DNA of 64,000 bases, taken from the NCBI GenBank assembly GCA_016187945.1, contig JACPIT010000009.1, positions 434,001 to 498,000 of the forward strand, given 5' to 3'. The position numbers and the translations under genes were made by a program. The notes under the pieces were generated by a model. It was not told where the DNA came from, ran no database searches, and worked only from the letters and a program-made list of their open reading frames with translations. How positions within the stretch are numbered: position 1 is the first letter of the stretch; each line of letters starts with the position of its first letter. Origin of the DNA: Opitutia bacterium (GTDB lineage Bacteria > Verrucomicrobiota > Verrucomicrobiia > Opitutales > Opitutaceae). Shown here piece after piece: positions 43,901 to 51,733 of the stretch.

Positions 43901-44947
43901 GAAGGCCCGCTGCGCGCGCGCTTCGAGTCCGCCGGCCTGCCGGTCGAGATTTGGAACACCGCCGCGCTCGGCGCCGCGAAGACGCCCGACGATTTCCAGC
44001 GCGCGCTCGCGGCCTTCGCACCAGCGCACCCGTGCGCCGGCGACGACGTCGTCATCGCCAACACGATGCTCTCCTACTGGGCGATCCAGCTCGCCCACCG
44101 CCTCGGCAAGCCGAGCGCGTTCTACATCCACGAGAGCAACGCCGTGAAACGTTTCTTCTCCTCGCCGCACGCCACCGCGCTGCCGGACGTCGTCGAGGAT
44201 TCCTTCCGCCGCGCCCAGCGCGTCGTGTTCACCGCGCGCTCGACGCACGACATCCACGAGGCGCTGAACCACGAGGATAATTTCCGCACGCTGGCGAGTT
44301 GGGTCGATTTCTCCCGCATCGAGCAATTCGCCGCCACGCACGACCGCGCCGCGCTGCGCCGCAAGCACGACCTCGACCCCGACGCCGTCATCGTCACCAA
44401 CATCGGCTCCGTCTGCGAACGCAAGGGCCAGCACATCTACATCCGCGGCATCGATCTCCTCCGCAAGGAGCTCGCGACGTTCTTCCCCGGTCGCAAGGTC
44501 CAGTGGGTGATGGTCGGCGCGCGCGACGGCCTCTACATGGAGGCGTTGCAGGAGGACATTCAGCTCATGAGCCTGCAGGAGGTGAAAATCTTCCGCGAGA
44601 CGCCCGACATCTACGACTTCTACCACCTCTCCGATCTGCTCGTCTGCACGAGCTTCGAGGAGTCGTTCCCGCGCGTGATCCTCGAGGCGATGGTCTTCGG
44701 CACGCGCATCGTCAGCACCGACGTCAACGGCATCGCCGAGATGCTGACCAACACCGACGAAGCCTACCTCGTGCCCGCCGGCGACCCGTTCAAGCTCGCC
44801 GCCGCGCTCAAGGCCGCGCTCACCGACCACTTCGCCGGCAACAACAAGATGATCTCGATGGCCCGCGCCCGCGCCGCCCGCCACTACCACCACGCCCGCG
44901 CCCTGCCGCGACACCTCGAGGTGATCCGCGAGGCCTGGCTCGGCTGA
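40985..44947 (+). CDS. Giant tri-catalytic glycosyltransferase: GW-GW-GT2-GT2-GT4
   Basis: A soluble 1320-residue protein with five domains. GW domain 1 is at ~18-107 (GLEIVGWLYPGENG, LERPDTQQVFGG, RTGFIQRV) and GW domain 2 at ~167-280 (FRVTGWIFGVG, RPDVAAH, KSGYYGLV), with a helical spacer between. The first GT2 domain (~388-620) has SVVVPAYNTPEKYL, ADDAS and LLDHDDVLPHDAL (Asp476, Asp478, Asp479). The second GT2 (~652-900) has TIVIPSKNRPDLL, VVDDASDD and HLNNDVEAL (Asp747). The GT4 domain (~933-1320) has THNLKFEGAP, ERKGQHIYI and the EX7E pair Glu1226/Glu1234. All three active sites look intact, so it could add up to three sugars. It leads a tandem array of five related genes. Confidence 0.87.
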   Translation: MSESAAPRFHLDSPGSWRPEVVGLEIVGWLYPGENGTCLDIRARVDRRPYLGLYGLERPDTQQVFGGSVAALRTGFIQRVVVWHGARELALDYHDGAAWREFFRTALDTSALPASATKPPKLLRAAVVYQTLHYLYRHFHQAGWRTIRDETEAVLREVLIPTTDVAIGDRFVGHIENPGFWINAGYGKFRVTGWIFGVGRHISQLSATTGVLTENRLVFPKDRPDVAAHRADHPNALKSGYYGLVDIRADTPSPANLKIFAETGDGTRPLAFARRMYLDRRDEHSGPVQIYRPFLFAQVVGALLRARVLGRFQFDSWPEARAEIARLKAHLSSSLGRGEPRKVPAVIARRRDQDPYTRWCWHNRLTPRLRAVLQQDADALAKAGGPLISVVVPAYNTPEKYLHELLDCLKQQLYPHWELCIADDASPKQHVRRLLEEAAKTDARIKPVFRSENGHISRATNSALDVASGEFVALLDHDDVLPHDALLHVAQAIARHPTAGYLYTDEDKIDDTGRRFDPQFKGGWSPEMAITHNYTHHLTAIRRDIVERAGRLRPEFNGAQDIDLFLRCWELIDDRDVVHVPFIGYHWRAHAESTASRGDQKGYLFAAARNGIAEAVARRKLRAEPVLPDFAKNYALCLHQLKWDAAILAENPVTIVIPSKNRPDLLAKCLDSLARTTPREHVKVIVVDDASDDPAALDYLAALPARADLRVEVLRAPANGGVFNYSRLVNLGTARADTPLVLHLNNDVEALTPGWLEDMVGWMSVPGVGVVGATLVYPDDTLNHAGISLSREDGLPHVLFEREPVDDLGYLFLPHAARNVAAVTGACLLTRASLYRELHGFDEEHLQVAYNDVDYCLRAGAAGHRTVVTPQAVLRHIGSASRGNAYAEREHLAYIARHGAARDPYHSQSLDFPPRNLPLNPYHQRYAQTARPFRALVVTHNLKFEGAPIFIFELARFLAEQPGVTVRVVSPEEGPLRARFESAGLPVEIWNTAALGAAKTPDDFQRALAAFAPAHPCAGDDVVIANTMLSYWAIQLAHRLGKPSAFYIHESNAVKRFFSSPHATALPDVVEDSFRRAQRVVFTARSTHDIHEALNHEDNFRTLASWVDFSRIEQFAATHDRAALRRKHDLDPDAVIVTNIGSVCERKGQHIYIRGIDLLRKELATFFPGRKVQWVMVGARDGLYMEALQEDIQLMSLQEVKIFRETPDIYDFYHLSDLLVCTSFEESFPRVILEAMVFGTRIVSTDVNGIAEMLTNTDEAYLVPAGDPFKLAAALKAALTDHFAGNNKMISMARARAARHYHHARALPRHLEVIREAWLG

Positions 44948-44954
44948 GTCCCCG

Positions 44955-47195
44955 ATGGCCGAAACCGCGTTCAGTCACTCGCAGATCGAGTCGCCCGCGC
45001 CCGGCGCGACGCTCGCGCCCGGCTGGCAGGTGCTGCGCGGCTGGGTGTGGCCGAAAGCCGGACGGCACTTCGTCGACGTCCGCGCGCGCATCGACGGCCG
45101 CGCGTTTCCCGCCGTGCACGGCCGCCCGCGCACCGACCTCGCCGCGCACTTCAAGACCGGTCAACGCTACGCGCTCGCCGAGTTCTTCATCATGGTCGAA
45201 CTGCGCCCGGGCGTCGTCGAAATCGTTTTCGAAGCGCTCGAGATCGAGGGCCACTGGACCGCGTTTCAAACCGTCACCTGCCAAGTCGCGGGCGAACGCG
45301 TCGACCAAACCGCGCCCGCCGGCCCGCGTCCGCTCAAGTGGCACGACTTCACCCGCGGCCTCGACTTTCTCCTCCGCACGCGCCGCACGCAGCCCGAAGC
45401 CTCGTGGGTGCAACTCGCCGCGCGTCTCGCGGCGGATTTGCCCGTCGTGCAGGATCAGTTGTTTCCGCCCGAGCCCTTCGTCGGCCACGCCGATGAGCCC
45501 GCCGCGGTGAACCGCTGCCGCTTCGGCCTGCTGCCGGTCGTCGGCTACCTTTTCCACCGCACGGAAAAAATCGCGCGCCTCTGGTGCACGGCAGACTTGC
45601 AGGCGCTGCAGCCGCTCAAGCTCGGACGCGCGACCGAGAACCTCGTGCCGCATTTTCCGGACTACCCGATCGCCGCAGCGTGCGGCTACGAGGGCTACGT
45701 CGACGTGCCGGCCCAACTGCCGAATCCCGTCGTGCTGCGCCTCTATGCCGAGATGCCGGACGGCTCGCTGCATCTCGTGCAAGTGCGCAGGACGCGTCGG
45801 CACGATGCCGAGATCGAAAAACTCCCCTACGCCGCACCGACCGCGCCCGCCTTCGACGAAGCGTTGCTCGCCTGGCGCAGCGCGCTCCGCGTGCGCGGCC
45901 ACGCAGTGGAGCTCACGCCGCAACTCGACGCCGACCTCGCGCGCCTGCGCGCCAGTTACCTCGCCGACGCCGCCGCGCGGCCGGCCGTCGCGACGCGAGC
46001 GGCGGTCGCGGCCTCGCAGCCTCTGCGCCGCGTGCTGCTTGCCACACACAACCTGAACCTCGAAGGCGCGCCGCTCTTCCTCCTCGATCTCGCCCGCTAC
46101 CTCGCCGCGCAAGGCCTGAAACTCTCCGTCGTCAGCGCCGCCGAAGGCCCGCTGCGCGAGCGCTTCGCCGCGCTCGGCGCCGCCGTGCAGGTGATCGACG
46201 CCGCGCCCGTTTTCTCCGCCGCCGACGAAACCGCCGCACAAGCCGCCCTCGCCGCGCTCGCGACGCAATGCGACTTCGCCGCGCCGGATCTCGTGATCGG
46301 CAACACGTTCACGACCTTCTGGGCCGTGCACGCTGCCAAGGCCGCCGCTCGCCCCGTGCTCTACTACGTGCACGAGAGCACGAGCCCGTCCGCCTTCTAC
46401 GGCGGCGGCTTGGCGCCGGCCGTGCTCGGCCTCGCGGAGTCCGCGCTCACCGCCGCCGACATCGTCAGCTTCACCAGCGACGCCACCCGCCGCTACCACG
46501 CGTGGCCCGGCCATTCCGTGCGCGCCGCGCTGACCCCCGGCTGGGTCGACCTCGCCGCGCTCGACGCGTGGCGCGCGACGCGCGACCGCGCCGCGCTGCG
46601 TGCGCAACTCGGCACCGGCCCCGACGAGTGGCTCGTGACGAACGTCGGCACCGTCTGCGACCGCAAAGGCCAGCTCGCCTTCGCGCGCTCCGTCGCGCTC
46701 TTCAACCAACGCCACCCCGCGCTCGCCGCGCGCACGCGCTTCGTGCTGCTCGGCGGACGCGACGCGCCCTACGACCATTTCCTGCGCGAAATCCTCGGCG
46801 GCCTCGCGCTGCCCAATCTCGTCGTCCACCCGGAGACGCCGGAATTTCTCGGCTACTACGTCGCCGCCGACCTGACCGTGTGCTCGAGTCACGAGGAGTC
46901 CTCGCCGCGCGTCGTGTTCGAGGCGATGGCGTGCGGCACGCCGCTGCTGGCCTCGGACATCCCCGGCATCAGCGAGATCGCGCGCTCCGGCGTCGAGGCG
47001 ACGCTCGTGCCGCCGGGCCACACGCCCGCCTGGGCCGACGCGCTGGCCGCGCTGCTGCAATCGCCCGAGACGATGCGCCGCCAGGCCCGCGCCGCGCGCG
47101 AGCGCGTCGCCGCCGAGTTCGCCGCCGAGCGCGTGCTGCCCCGCCACCTCGCGCTCGCCAGAGCCGTCGCCGCCGGACAACCTGCCGCGTCATGA
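44955..47195 (+). CDS. GT4 glycosyltransferase with two GW domains (array member 2)
   Basis: A 746-residue protein that keeps only the outer parts of the array leader. GW domain 1 is at ~22-112 (WQVLRGWVWPKAG, GRPRTDLAAHF) and GW domain 2 at ~175-282, poorly conserved (PVVGYLFHR replaces the GW strand; YEGYVDVPAQLPNP). The GT4 domain covers ~357-746: LLATHNLNLEGAPLFLLDL, YYVHESTSPSAFY, VCDRKGQ and EESSPRVVFEAM with Glu648/Glu656. No GT2 domain is present. It lies 7 bases after the leader and its stop overlaps the next ATG at 47192, so the array is probably one transcript. Confidence 0.85.
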   Translation: MAETAFSHSQIESPAPGATLAPGWQVLRGWVWPKAGRHFVDVRARIDGRAFPAVHGRPRTDLAAHFKTGQRYALAEFFIMVELRPGVVEIVFEALEIEGHWTAFQTVTCQVAGERVDQTAPAGPRPLKWHDFTRGLDFLLRTRRTQPEASWVQLAARLAADLPVVQDQLFPPEPFVGHADEPAAVNRCRFGLLPVVGYLFHRTEKIARLWCTADLQALQPLKLGRATENLVPHFPDYPIAAACGYEGYVDVPAQLPNPVVLRLYAEMPDGSLHLVQVRRTRRHDAEIEKLPYAAPTAPAFDEALLAWRSALRVRGHAVELTPQLDADLARLRASYLADAAARPAVATRAAVAASQPLRRVLLATHNLNLEGAPLFLLDLARYLAAQGLKLSVVSAAEGPLRERFAALGAAVQVIDAAPVFSAADETAAQAALAALATQCDFAAPDLVIGNTFTTFWAVHAAKAAARPVLYYVHESTSPSAFYGGGLAPAVLGLAESALTAADIVSFTSDATRRYHAWPGHSVRAALTPGWVDLAALDAWRATRDRAALRAQLGTGPDEWLVTNVGTVCDRKGQLAFARSVALFNQRHPALAARTRFVLLGGRDAPYDHFLREILGGLALPNLVVHPETPEFLGYYVAADLTVCSSHEESSPRVVFEAMACGTPLLASDIPGISEIARSGVEATLVPPGHTPAWADALAALLQSPETMRRQARAARERVAAEFAAERVLPRHLALARAVAAGQPAAS

Positions 47196-49411
47196 GCGAG
47201 GCCGCCGGTTGGCAGTTCGACATCGAGGTTCATCCGCCAAGCTGGCACTTCCCCGTCGGCGCGTCGTGGCTGGCGGGCTGGATCGGCGTCAGCGGCGACC
47301 ACTACGCCACGGATTTGCGCGTCTGGATCGACCGCCGGCCGTTCCTCGGCCTGCCGGGCCTGCCGAAGCCGGGCATGGATGAGCGTTTCCTCGGCCGCGC
47401 CGGCCCGCCCTTCACCGGTTTCGTCGCGCAAGTCACGCCGCACCGCAACGCGAAGCTGCTGCGCGTCGAAGTCCGCAACCCCGCCGGCGAGTGGCGCGAG
47501 ATTTTCCGCACCGCCATCACCGTCGCCCCTGACGCTCCCGCGGCGCTGACGCCTCCGCCCCTCGCAGACCGTTTTCCCGAGCTGCTGCTCGATCTCCTCC
47601 GCCAACGCCGGCGCGTTCCCGGAAAATCCTGGACCGCGCTCGCCGACGAGATCGCCGCCGGCGCGCTCGCCACGCCGCTCGACACGTTGCCCAACCCGCC
47701 CTTCCACGGCGCGCTCGAAGAACCGCGCGCCACCGGGCGCACGACCGATCACCGGCTGATCGTCACCGGCTGGCTCGCGCACCGCGCCGGAAAAATCCGC
47801 CGCCTCACCGCAATCGTAGACGGCCGGAACACCTCGCCCCTCATCCACGGTCTGGCCCGCGGCGATGTCGGCACGGTTTTCGCCGGCCTTTCGGAGGGTG
47901 AGCGCGTGCAGTTCGTCGGGCAGGTCGACGTCGTGCCCGAGCCCGGCGTGCCGGCGCTGCTGAAAATTTTCGCCGAACTCGAGAGCGGCGAGAAGCACCT
48001 CGTGTTTGCGCAACGTTTCCTCCCGCACGTCGCCTCCGGTCCCGAGCTCCTTCTGCCTCCGCTCTCGCTCGGCGTTTTCGTCCGCGCGTGGTGGTCGCTG
48101 CGCGCGGCGGCGGCCCGGCTCGGGAGCGGCGCCGGTCCGCTCGCGCGGGAGATCGCGTCCCTGCGCCGGGCCTGGGCCCGCTTCCGCGAGGAAGCTCCGA
48201 CCTCGCGCCGCCACTATCCGTTGCCCGCCCCGCACCCGTTGTCGCGCCGCGCCGCACCGCTGCGCATTCTCGCGGCAACCCACAATCTGAACTTCGAGGG
48301 CGCGCCTCGCCTGCTGTTCGAGCTGCTTGCCTATCATCGTCGCGAGGCCGGCGCCGTCGTCCACGTGCTCTCCCCGGCCGAGGGCCCGATGCGCGCTCTC
48401 TTCGAGACCGCCGGCATGACGGTGCAGGTCGTCGACCTCGAGCCAGCGCTCCGCGCGAGCGACGACACGGAGTTCCAGTCCGCGCTTCAATCCGCGGTGC
48501 CGCTCGACTGGAGCGGAGTCGACTTGGTGGTGGCGAACACACTCGTGTCGTTCTGGGCGGTGCATCTCGCCGCCGCCGCGCACAAGCCGAGCCTGCTCTA
48601 CGTCCACGAAAGCGCCCCGCTCCGCCGCTTCTTCGCCACCCGGCCGCTGCAACTGGCGGCCGAGCGCGCGTTCAGCCTGGCCACGCAGGTCGCTTTCACG
48701 GCCGCCGCGTCGCGGCACATCTTCACCCAGCTCGATCCGCAGGCCCGCTTCCGGGTGTTGCCGACCTGGCTGAACCTGGCGGCGATCGACGCGTTCGCCG
48801 CACAACACGCGCCCACCACTCTGCGCGCGCAACACGGCGTCAACCCCGCCGCCCTCGTCGTGCTCAACCTCGGCGCCGTTTGCGCCCGCAAGGGCCAGCA
48901 TGTGTTCGTGCGCTGCGCGGAACTGCTCGGCGCGGAGTGGCGCGCGCAACATCCGGACCGCCCGCTCGAGTTCGTGATGGTCGGCGCGCGCGACGACGCC
49001 TACCAGACGGCGCTGCAGCAGCAGGTCGACGAGGCCGGCCTCGACTGCGTGCGCTTCGTGCCGGAGACGCGCGAGAACTTCGACTGGCTCCGCCTCGCCG
49101 ACGTGCTCGTGTGCACGAGCTTCGAGGAATCCTCGCCACGCGTCCTGCTCGAGGCGGCGGCTTTCCGCACGCCGATTGTCACTACGGATGTGAACGGCAT
49201 TCCCGAACTCGTCACGGCGGACGAAGCCTGGCTCGTGCCGCCGGGCGACGCGCGACAACTCGCCGCCGCGCTGCGCGCCGCGCTGGCGGCCCTCTCGGCC
49301 GGCGATCACACGCGCACGGAGCGCGCGCGCCTCGTGGTGGAAAAACGCTTCGACGAACGCGTCGCCCTGCCGCAGCACCTCGCCCTCGCCAACGCGACGG
49401 CCGACCGCTAA
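47192..49411 (+). CDS. GT4 glycosyltransferase with two GW domains (array member 3)
   Basis: A 739-residue paralogue. GW domain 1 is at ~10-112 (ASWLAGWIGVSGDHY, LPGLPKPGMDERFLG) and GW domain 2 at ~170-280 (LIVTGWLAHRAGKIRRLTA). A helical linker (~290-335) is followed by the GT4 domain from ~356: ILAATHNLNFEGAPRLLFEL, LYVHESAPLRRFF, VCARKGQHVF and FEESSPRVLLEAA (Glu646, Glu654). I start it at ATG 47192, which overlaps the previous stop as ATGA; the longer open frame upstream is an out-of-frame reading of the neighbour. It is closest to the next gene, and they share the LATPLD.LP linker (159-167). Confidence 0.86.
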   Translation: MSEAAGWQFDIEVHPPSWHFPVGASWLAGWIGVSGDHYATDLRVWIDRRPFLGLPGLPKPGMDERFLGRAGPPFTGFVAQVTPHRNAKLLRVEVRNPAGEWREIFRTAITVAPDAPAALTPPPLADRFPELLLDLLRQRRRVPGKSWTALADEIAAGALATPLDTLPNPPFHGALEEPRATGRTTDHRLIVTGWLAHRAGKIRRLTAIVDGRNTSPLIHGLARGDVGTVFAGLSEGERVQFVGQVDVVPEPGVPALLKIFAELESGEKHLVFAQRFLPHVASGPELLLPPLSLGVFVRAWWSLRAAAARLGSGAGPLAREIASLRRAWARFREEAPTSRRHYPLPAPHPLSRRAAPLRILAATHNLNFEGAPRLLFELLAYHRREAGAVVHVLSPAEGPMRALFETAGMTVQVVDLEPALRASDDTEFQSALQSAVPLDWSGVDLVVANTLVSFWAVHLAAAAHKPSLLYVHESAPLRRFFATRPLQLAAERAFSLATQVAFTAAASRHIFTQLDPQARFRVLPTWLNLAAIDAFAAQHAPTTLRAQHGVNPAALVVLNLGAVCARKGQHVFVRCAELLGAEWRAQHPDRPLEFVMVGARDDAYQTALQQQVDEAGLDCVRFVPETRENFDWLRLADVLVCTSFEESSPRVLLEAAAFRTPIVTTDVNGIPELVTADEAWLVPPGDARQLAAALRAALAALSAGDHTRTERARLVVEKRFDERVALPQHLALANATADR

Positions 49412-49420
49412 CTCCGCGCC

Positions 49421-51655
49421 ATGTCCGTCGCCTCCGGTCTTCAGTTCGCGATCGAAATCCACCCGCCCGGGTGGATGTTTCCCGCGGGCAAATCGTGGAT
49501 CGGCGGCTGGCTGTTCGCCGGACGCGATCGCCTGGTCACCGATCTCCGAGCCTGGATCGACGGCCGCGCCTTCCTCGCGATCCACGGCCTGCCGAAGCCC
49601 GCGCTCGATCCGCAGCTCCTCGGCCGCGCCGGCCCGCCCTACGCGGGCTTCGTCCTCCTGCTCGAGCCGCACCGCGGCGCCTCGCTGCTCCGGCTCGAAT
49701 ACCGCGACACGACCGGGGGGTGGACCGAGTTTTTCCGCACGCCGATCCGCGCGGCCGAGGACGCCCCGGGTTGTCCACCGCCCCGTCCGCTCGCCGCGAC
49801 GCTCGCCGACGCCGTGCCCGCGCTCCTGAAACTTCATGCGCAACGGCTTGGTCAACCGCTCGACGGACTCGCCGACGAAATCGTTTCCGCCACGCTCGCC
49901 ACGCCGCTCGATTCCCTGCCGGTGCCCCCGTTCCAAGGCGCGCTCGAAGAGCCAAAGGAAACCGGCTGGCTGCGCTACGGCCGTCTCTCCGTCAACGGCT
50001 GGCTGGCGCACCGCACCGCGCGTATCACGCGCATCACGGCGCTGGCTGACGCCGTGCAGGAATCGACGCTGCGCTCCGGCCTGCCGCGCCCCGACATCGC
50101 CGAGCTGTTTCCCGACTTGCCCCGCGTCGCCCAATCCGAATTCCGCGGCCACGTCGACCTGCCCGCGACGCACAGCGCGCCCGCGCTCGTGAAGGTCTTC
50201 GCCGAACTCGACAACGGCGAGAAACACCTCGCCTTCGCGCAACGCTTCACGCCACGGGTGATCGCCGGCGCAGACAGCCCGCTGCCGCCGTTTTCGCGAC
50301 GGACGTTCGCGCGCGCCGCGTGGGCGCTGCTTCGCTCCGCGCGGCGGCACGGCCTGCCGCGCGGCTCCGCCGGCGAATTGCTCGCGGCGCTCCGCCACGC
50401 GTGGGCCGCCTATCGCGCGGAAGCGCCGGCGCCCGTGCGCCATCGCAGCGTGCCCGGCGCGCCGGCGCCGAGCGGCGCGACGCCGCGCCCGCTGCGCGCG
50501 CTCGTCGCCACGCACAACCTGAATTTCGAGGGCGCGCCGTGGTTCATCTTCGAGCTCGCGCGCTACCTCGCCGCGCAACCCGGCGCGAGCGTCCGCGTCA
50601 TCTCGCCGCAGGACGGCCCGATGCGCGACGTGTTCGAGCGCGCGGGCATGCCGGTGGAGGTCGTCGACGTTTCCTCCGCGCTCACGGCCGAGACTCCCGC
50701 CGCGTTCCACTCCGCGCTCGCGCGCGCGTTTCGGCCGGATTGGAGCCAGATCGATCTGCTCGTCGCCAACACGATGGTCGCGTTCTGGGCGGTGCTCGCC
50801 GCGCGCGCCGCCGGCAAACCGTCGCTGCTCTACGTCCACGAGAGTTCGCCAGTCCGCCGCTTCTTCCGTCCGCTGCTGCCGGCGCCGCTCTTCCCGCTCG
50901 TCGAGGACGCGTTCCGCGCCGCCACGCACGTCGTCTTCACGGCGGATTCGTCGCGGCTGGTCTTCGATTATCTGAACGCACGCGATCACTTCCGCCTGCT
51001 GCCGAGCTGGGTGGACGCGGCGCGCGTCGACGCGTTCGCGACCGCGCATGTCGCGGCCGACTTGCGCCGCAAACACGGGCTCGATCCGCGCGCCGTGCTG
51101 CTCGTCAACATCGGCTCGGTCTGCGAGCGGAAGGGCCAGCATATCTATGTCCGCACCGCCGAGCTCCTGCGCGACGAGTTGCGCCACACCTATCCCGACC
51201 GGCCGGTTCAATTCGTGATGGTCGGCGCCCGGCCCGGACCTTACCTCGACATCCTCCGCAGCGAGGTCGAGCTGCACGGCCTCGACAACGTCGTGTTCCT
51301 CCCCGAGACGGGCGAGATTTTCGATTTCTACCTGCTGGCGGACGTTTTCGTCTGCACGAGTTTCGAGGAATCGTTCCCGCGCGTGCTACTCGAGTCCGCG
51401 GCTTTCGCGCGCCCGATCGTCAGCACCAACGTCAACGGCATCGCGGAGATGTTGGGCGCCGACGAAGCCTGGCTCACGCCGCCAGGCGATCGCTACCGGC
51501 TCGCGGAAGCCATCAAGCTGGCGCTCGCCGCTCATTTTGCCGGCGACCGCACGAAAGCCGCGCGCGCCCGCGAGTCGGTGCTGCGCCGCTATCGGCAGGA
51601 CGCGTCGTTGCCTGGGCACCTCGCGCTGGCGCAGCGGGCCGCCGCCGGAGATTGA
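49421..51655 (+). CDS. GT4 glycosyltransferase with two GW domains (array member 4)
   Basis: The 744-residue fourth member. GW domain 1 is at ~10-112 (KSWIGGWLFAGRDRLVT, HGLPKPALDPQLLG) and GW domain 2 at ~170-280 (LSVNGWLAHRTARITRITA, LPRPDIAELFPDLP). The GT4 domain from ~358 has LVATHNLNFEGAPWFIFEL, YVHESSPVRRFF, NIGSVCERKGQHIYV and FEESFPRVLLESA (Glu650, Glu658). The first 115 residues are nearly the pattern of member 3, pointing to recent duplication, whereas the GT4 half is closer to the array leader (NGIAEML after the EX7E). This mosaic suggests recombination between members. Confidence 0.86.
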   Translation: MSVASGLQFAIEIHPPGWMFPAGKSWIGGWLFAGRDRLVTDLRAWIDGRAFLAIHGLPKPALDPQLLGRAGPPYAGFVLLLEPHRGASLLRLEYRDTTGGWTEFFRTPIRAAEDAPGCPPPRPLAATLADAVPALLKLHAQRLGQPLDGLADEIVSATLATPLDSLPVPPFQGALEEPKETGWLRYGRLSVNGWLAHRTARITRITALADAVQESTLRSGLPRPDIAELFPDLPRVAQSEFRGHVDLPATHSAPALVKVFAELDNGEKHLAFAQRFTPRVIAGADSPLPPFSRRTFARAAWALLRSARRHGLPRGSAGELLAALRHAWAAYRAEAPAPVRHRSVPGAPAPSGATPRPLRALVATHNLNFEGAPWFIFELARYLAAQPGASVRVISPQDGPMRDVFERAGMPVEVVDVSSALTAETPAAFHSALARAFRPDWSQIDLLVANTMVAFWAVLAARAAGKPSLLYVHESSPVRRFFRPLLPAPLFPLVEDAFRAATHVVFTADSSRLVFDYLNARDHFRLLPSWVDAARVDAFATAHVAADLRRKHGLDPRAVLLVNIGSVCERKGQHIYVRTAELLRDELRHTYPDRPVQFVMVGARPGPYLDILRSEVELHGLDNVVFLPETGEIFDFYLLADVFVCTSFEESFPRVLLESAAFARPIVSTNVNGIAEMLGADEAWLTPPGDRYRLAEAIKLALAAHFAGDRTKAARARESVLRRYRQDASLPGHLALAQRAAAGD

Positions 51656-51733
51656 GCCGATGACCGGGCGCGTTCGGCCGCATGCGGGACTTGCCCCCGC
51701 GCCCCGCCGCCGCCTACATGGACGACTCTCCGC

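Noticed and set aside
46889-51277. A 1462-codon open frame on the minus strand opposite the giant transferase genes
   Set aside because: It mirrors genes with clear catalytic motifs, has low-complexity Arg/Gly/Glu-rich content without recognisable domains, and is expected in high-GC coding DNA.
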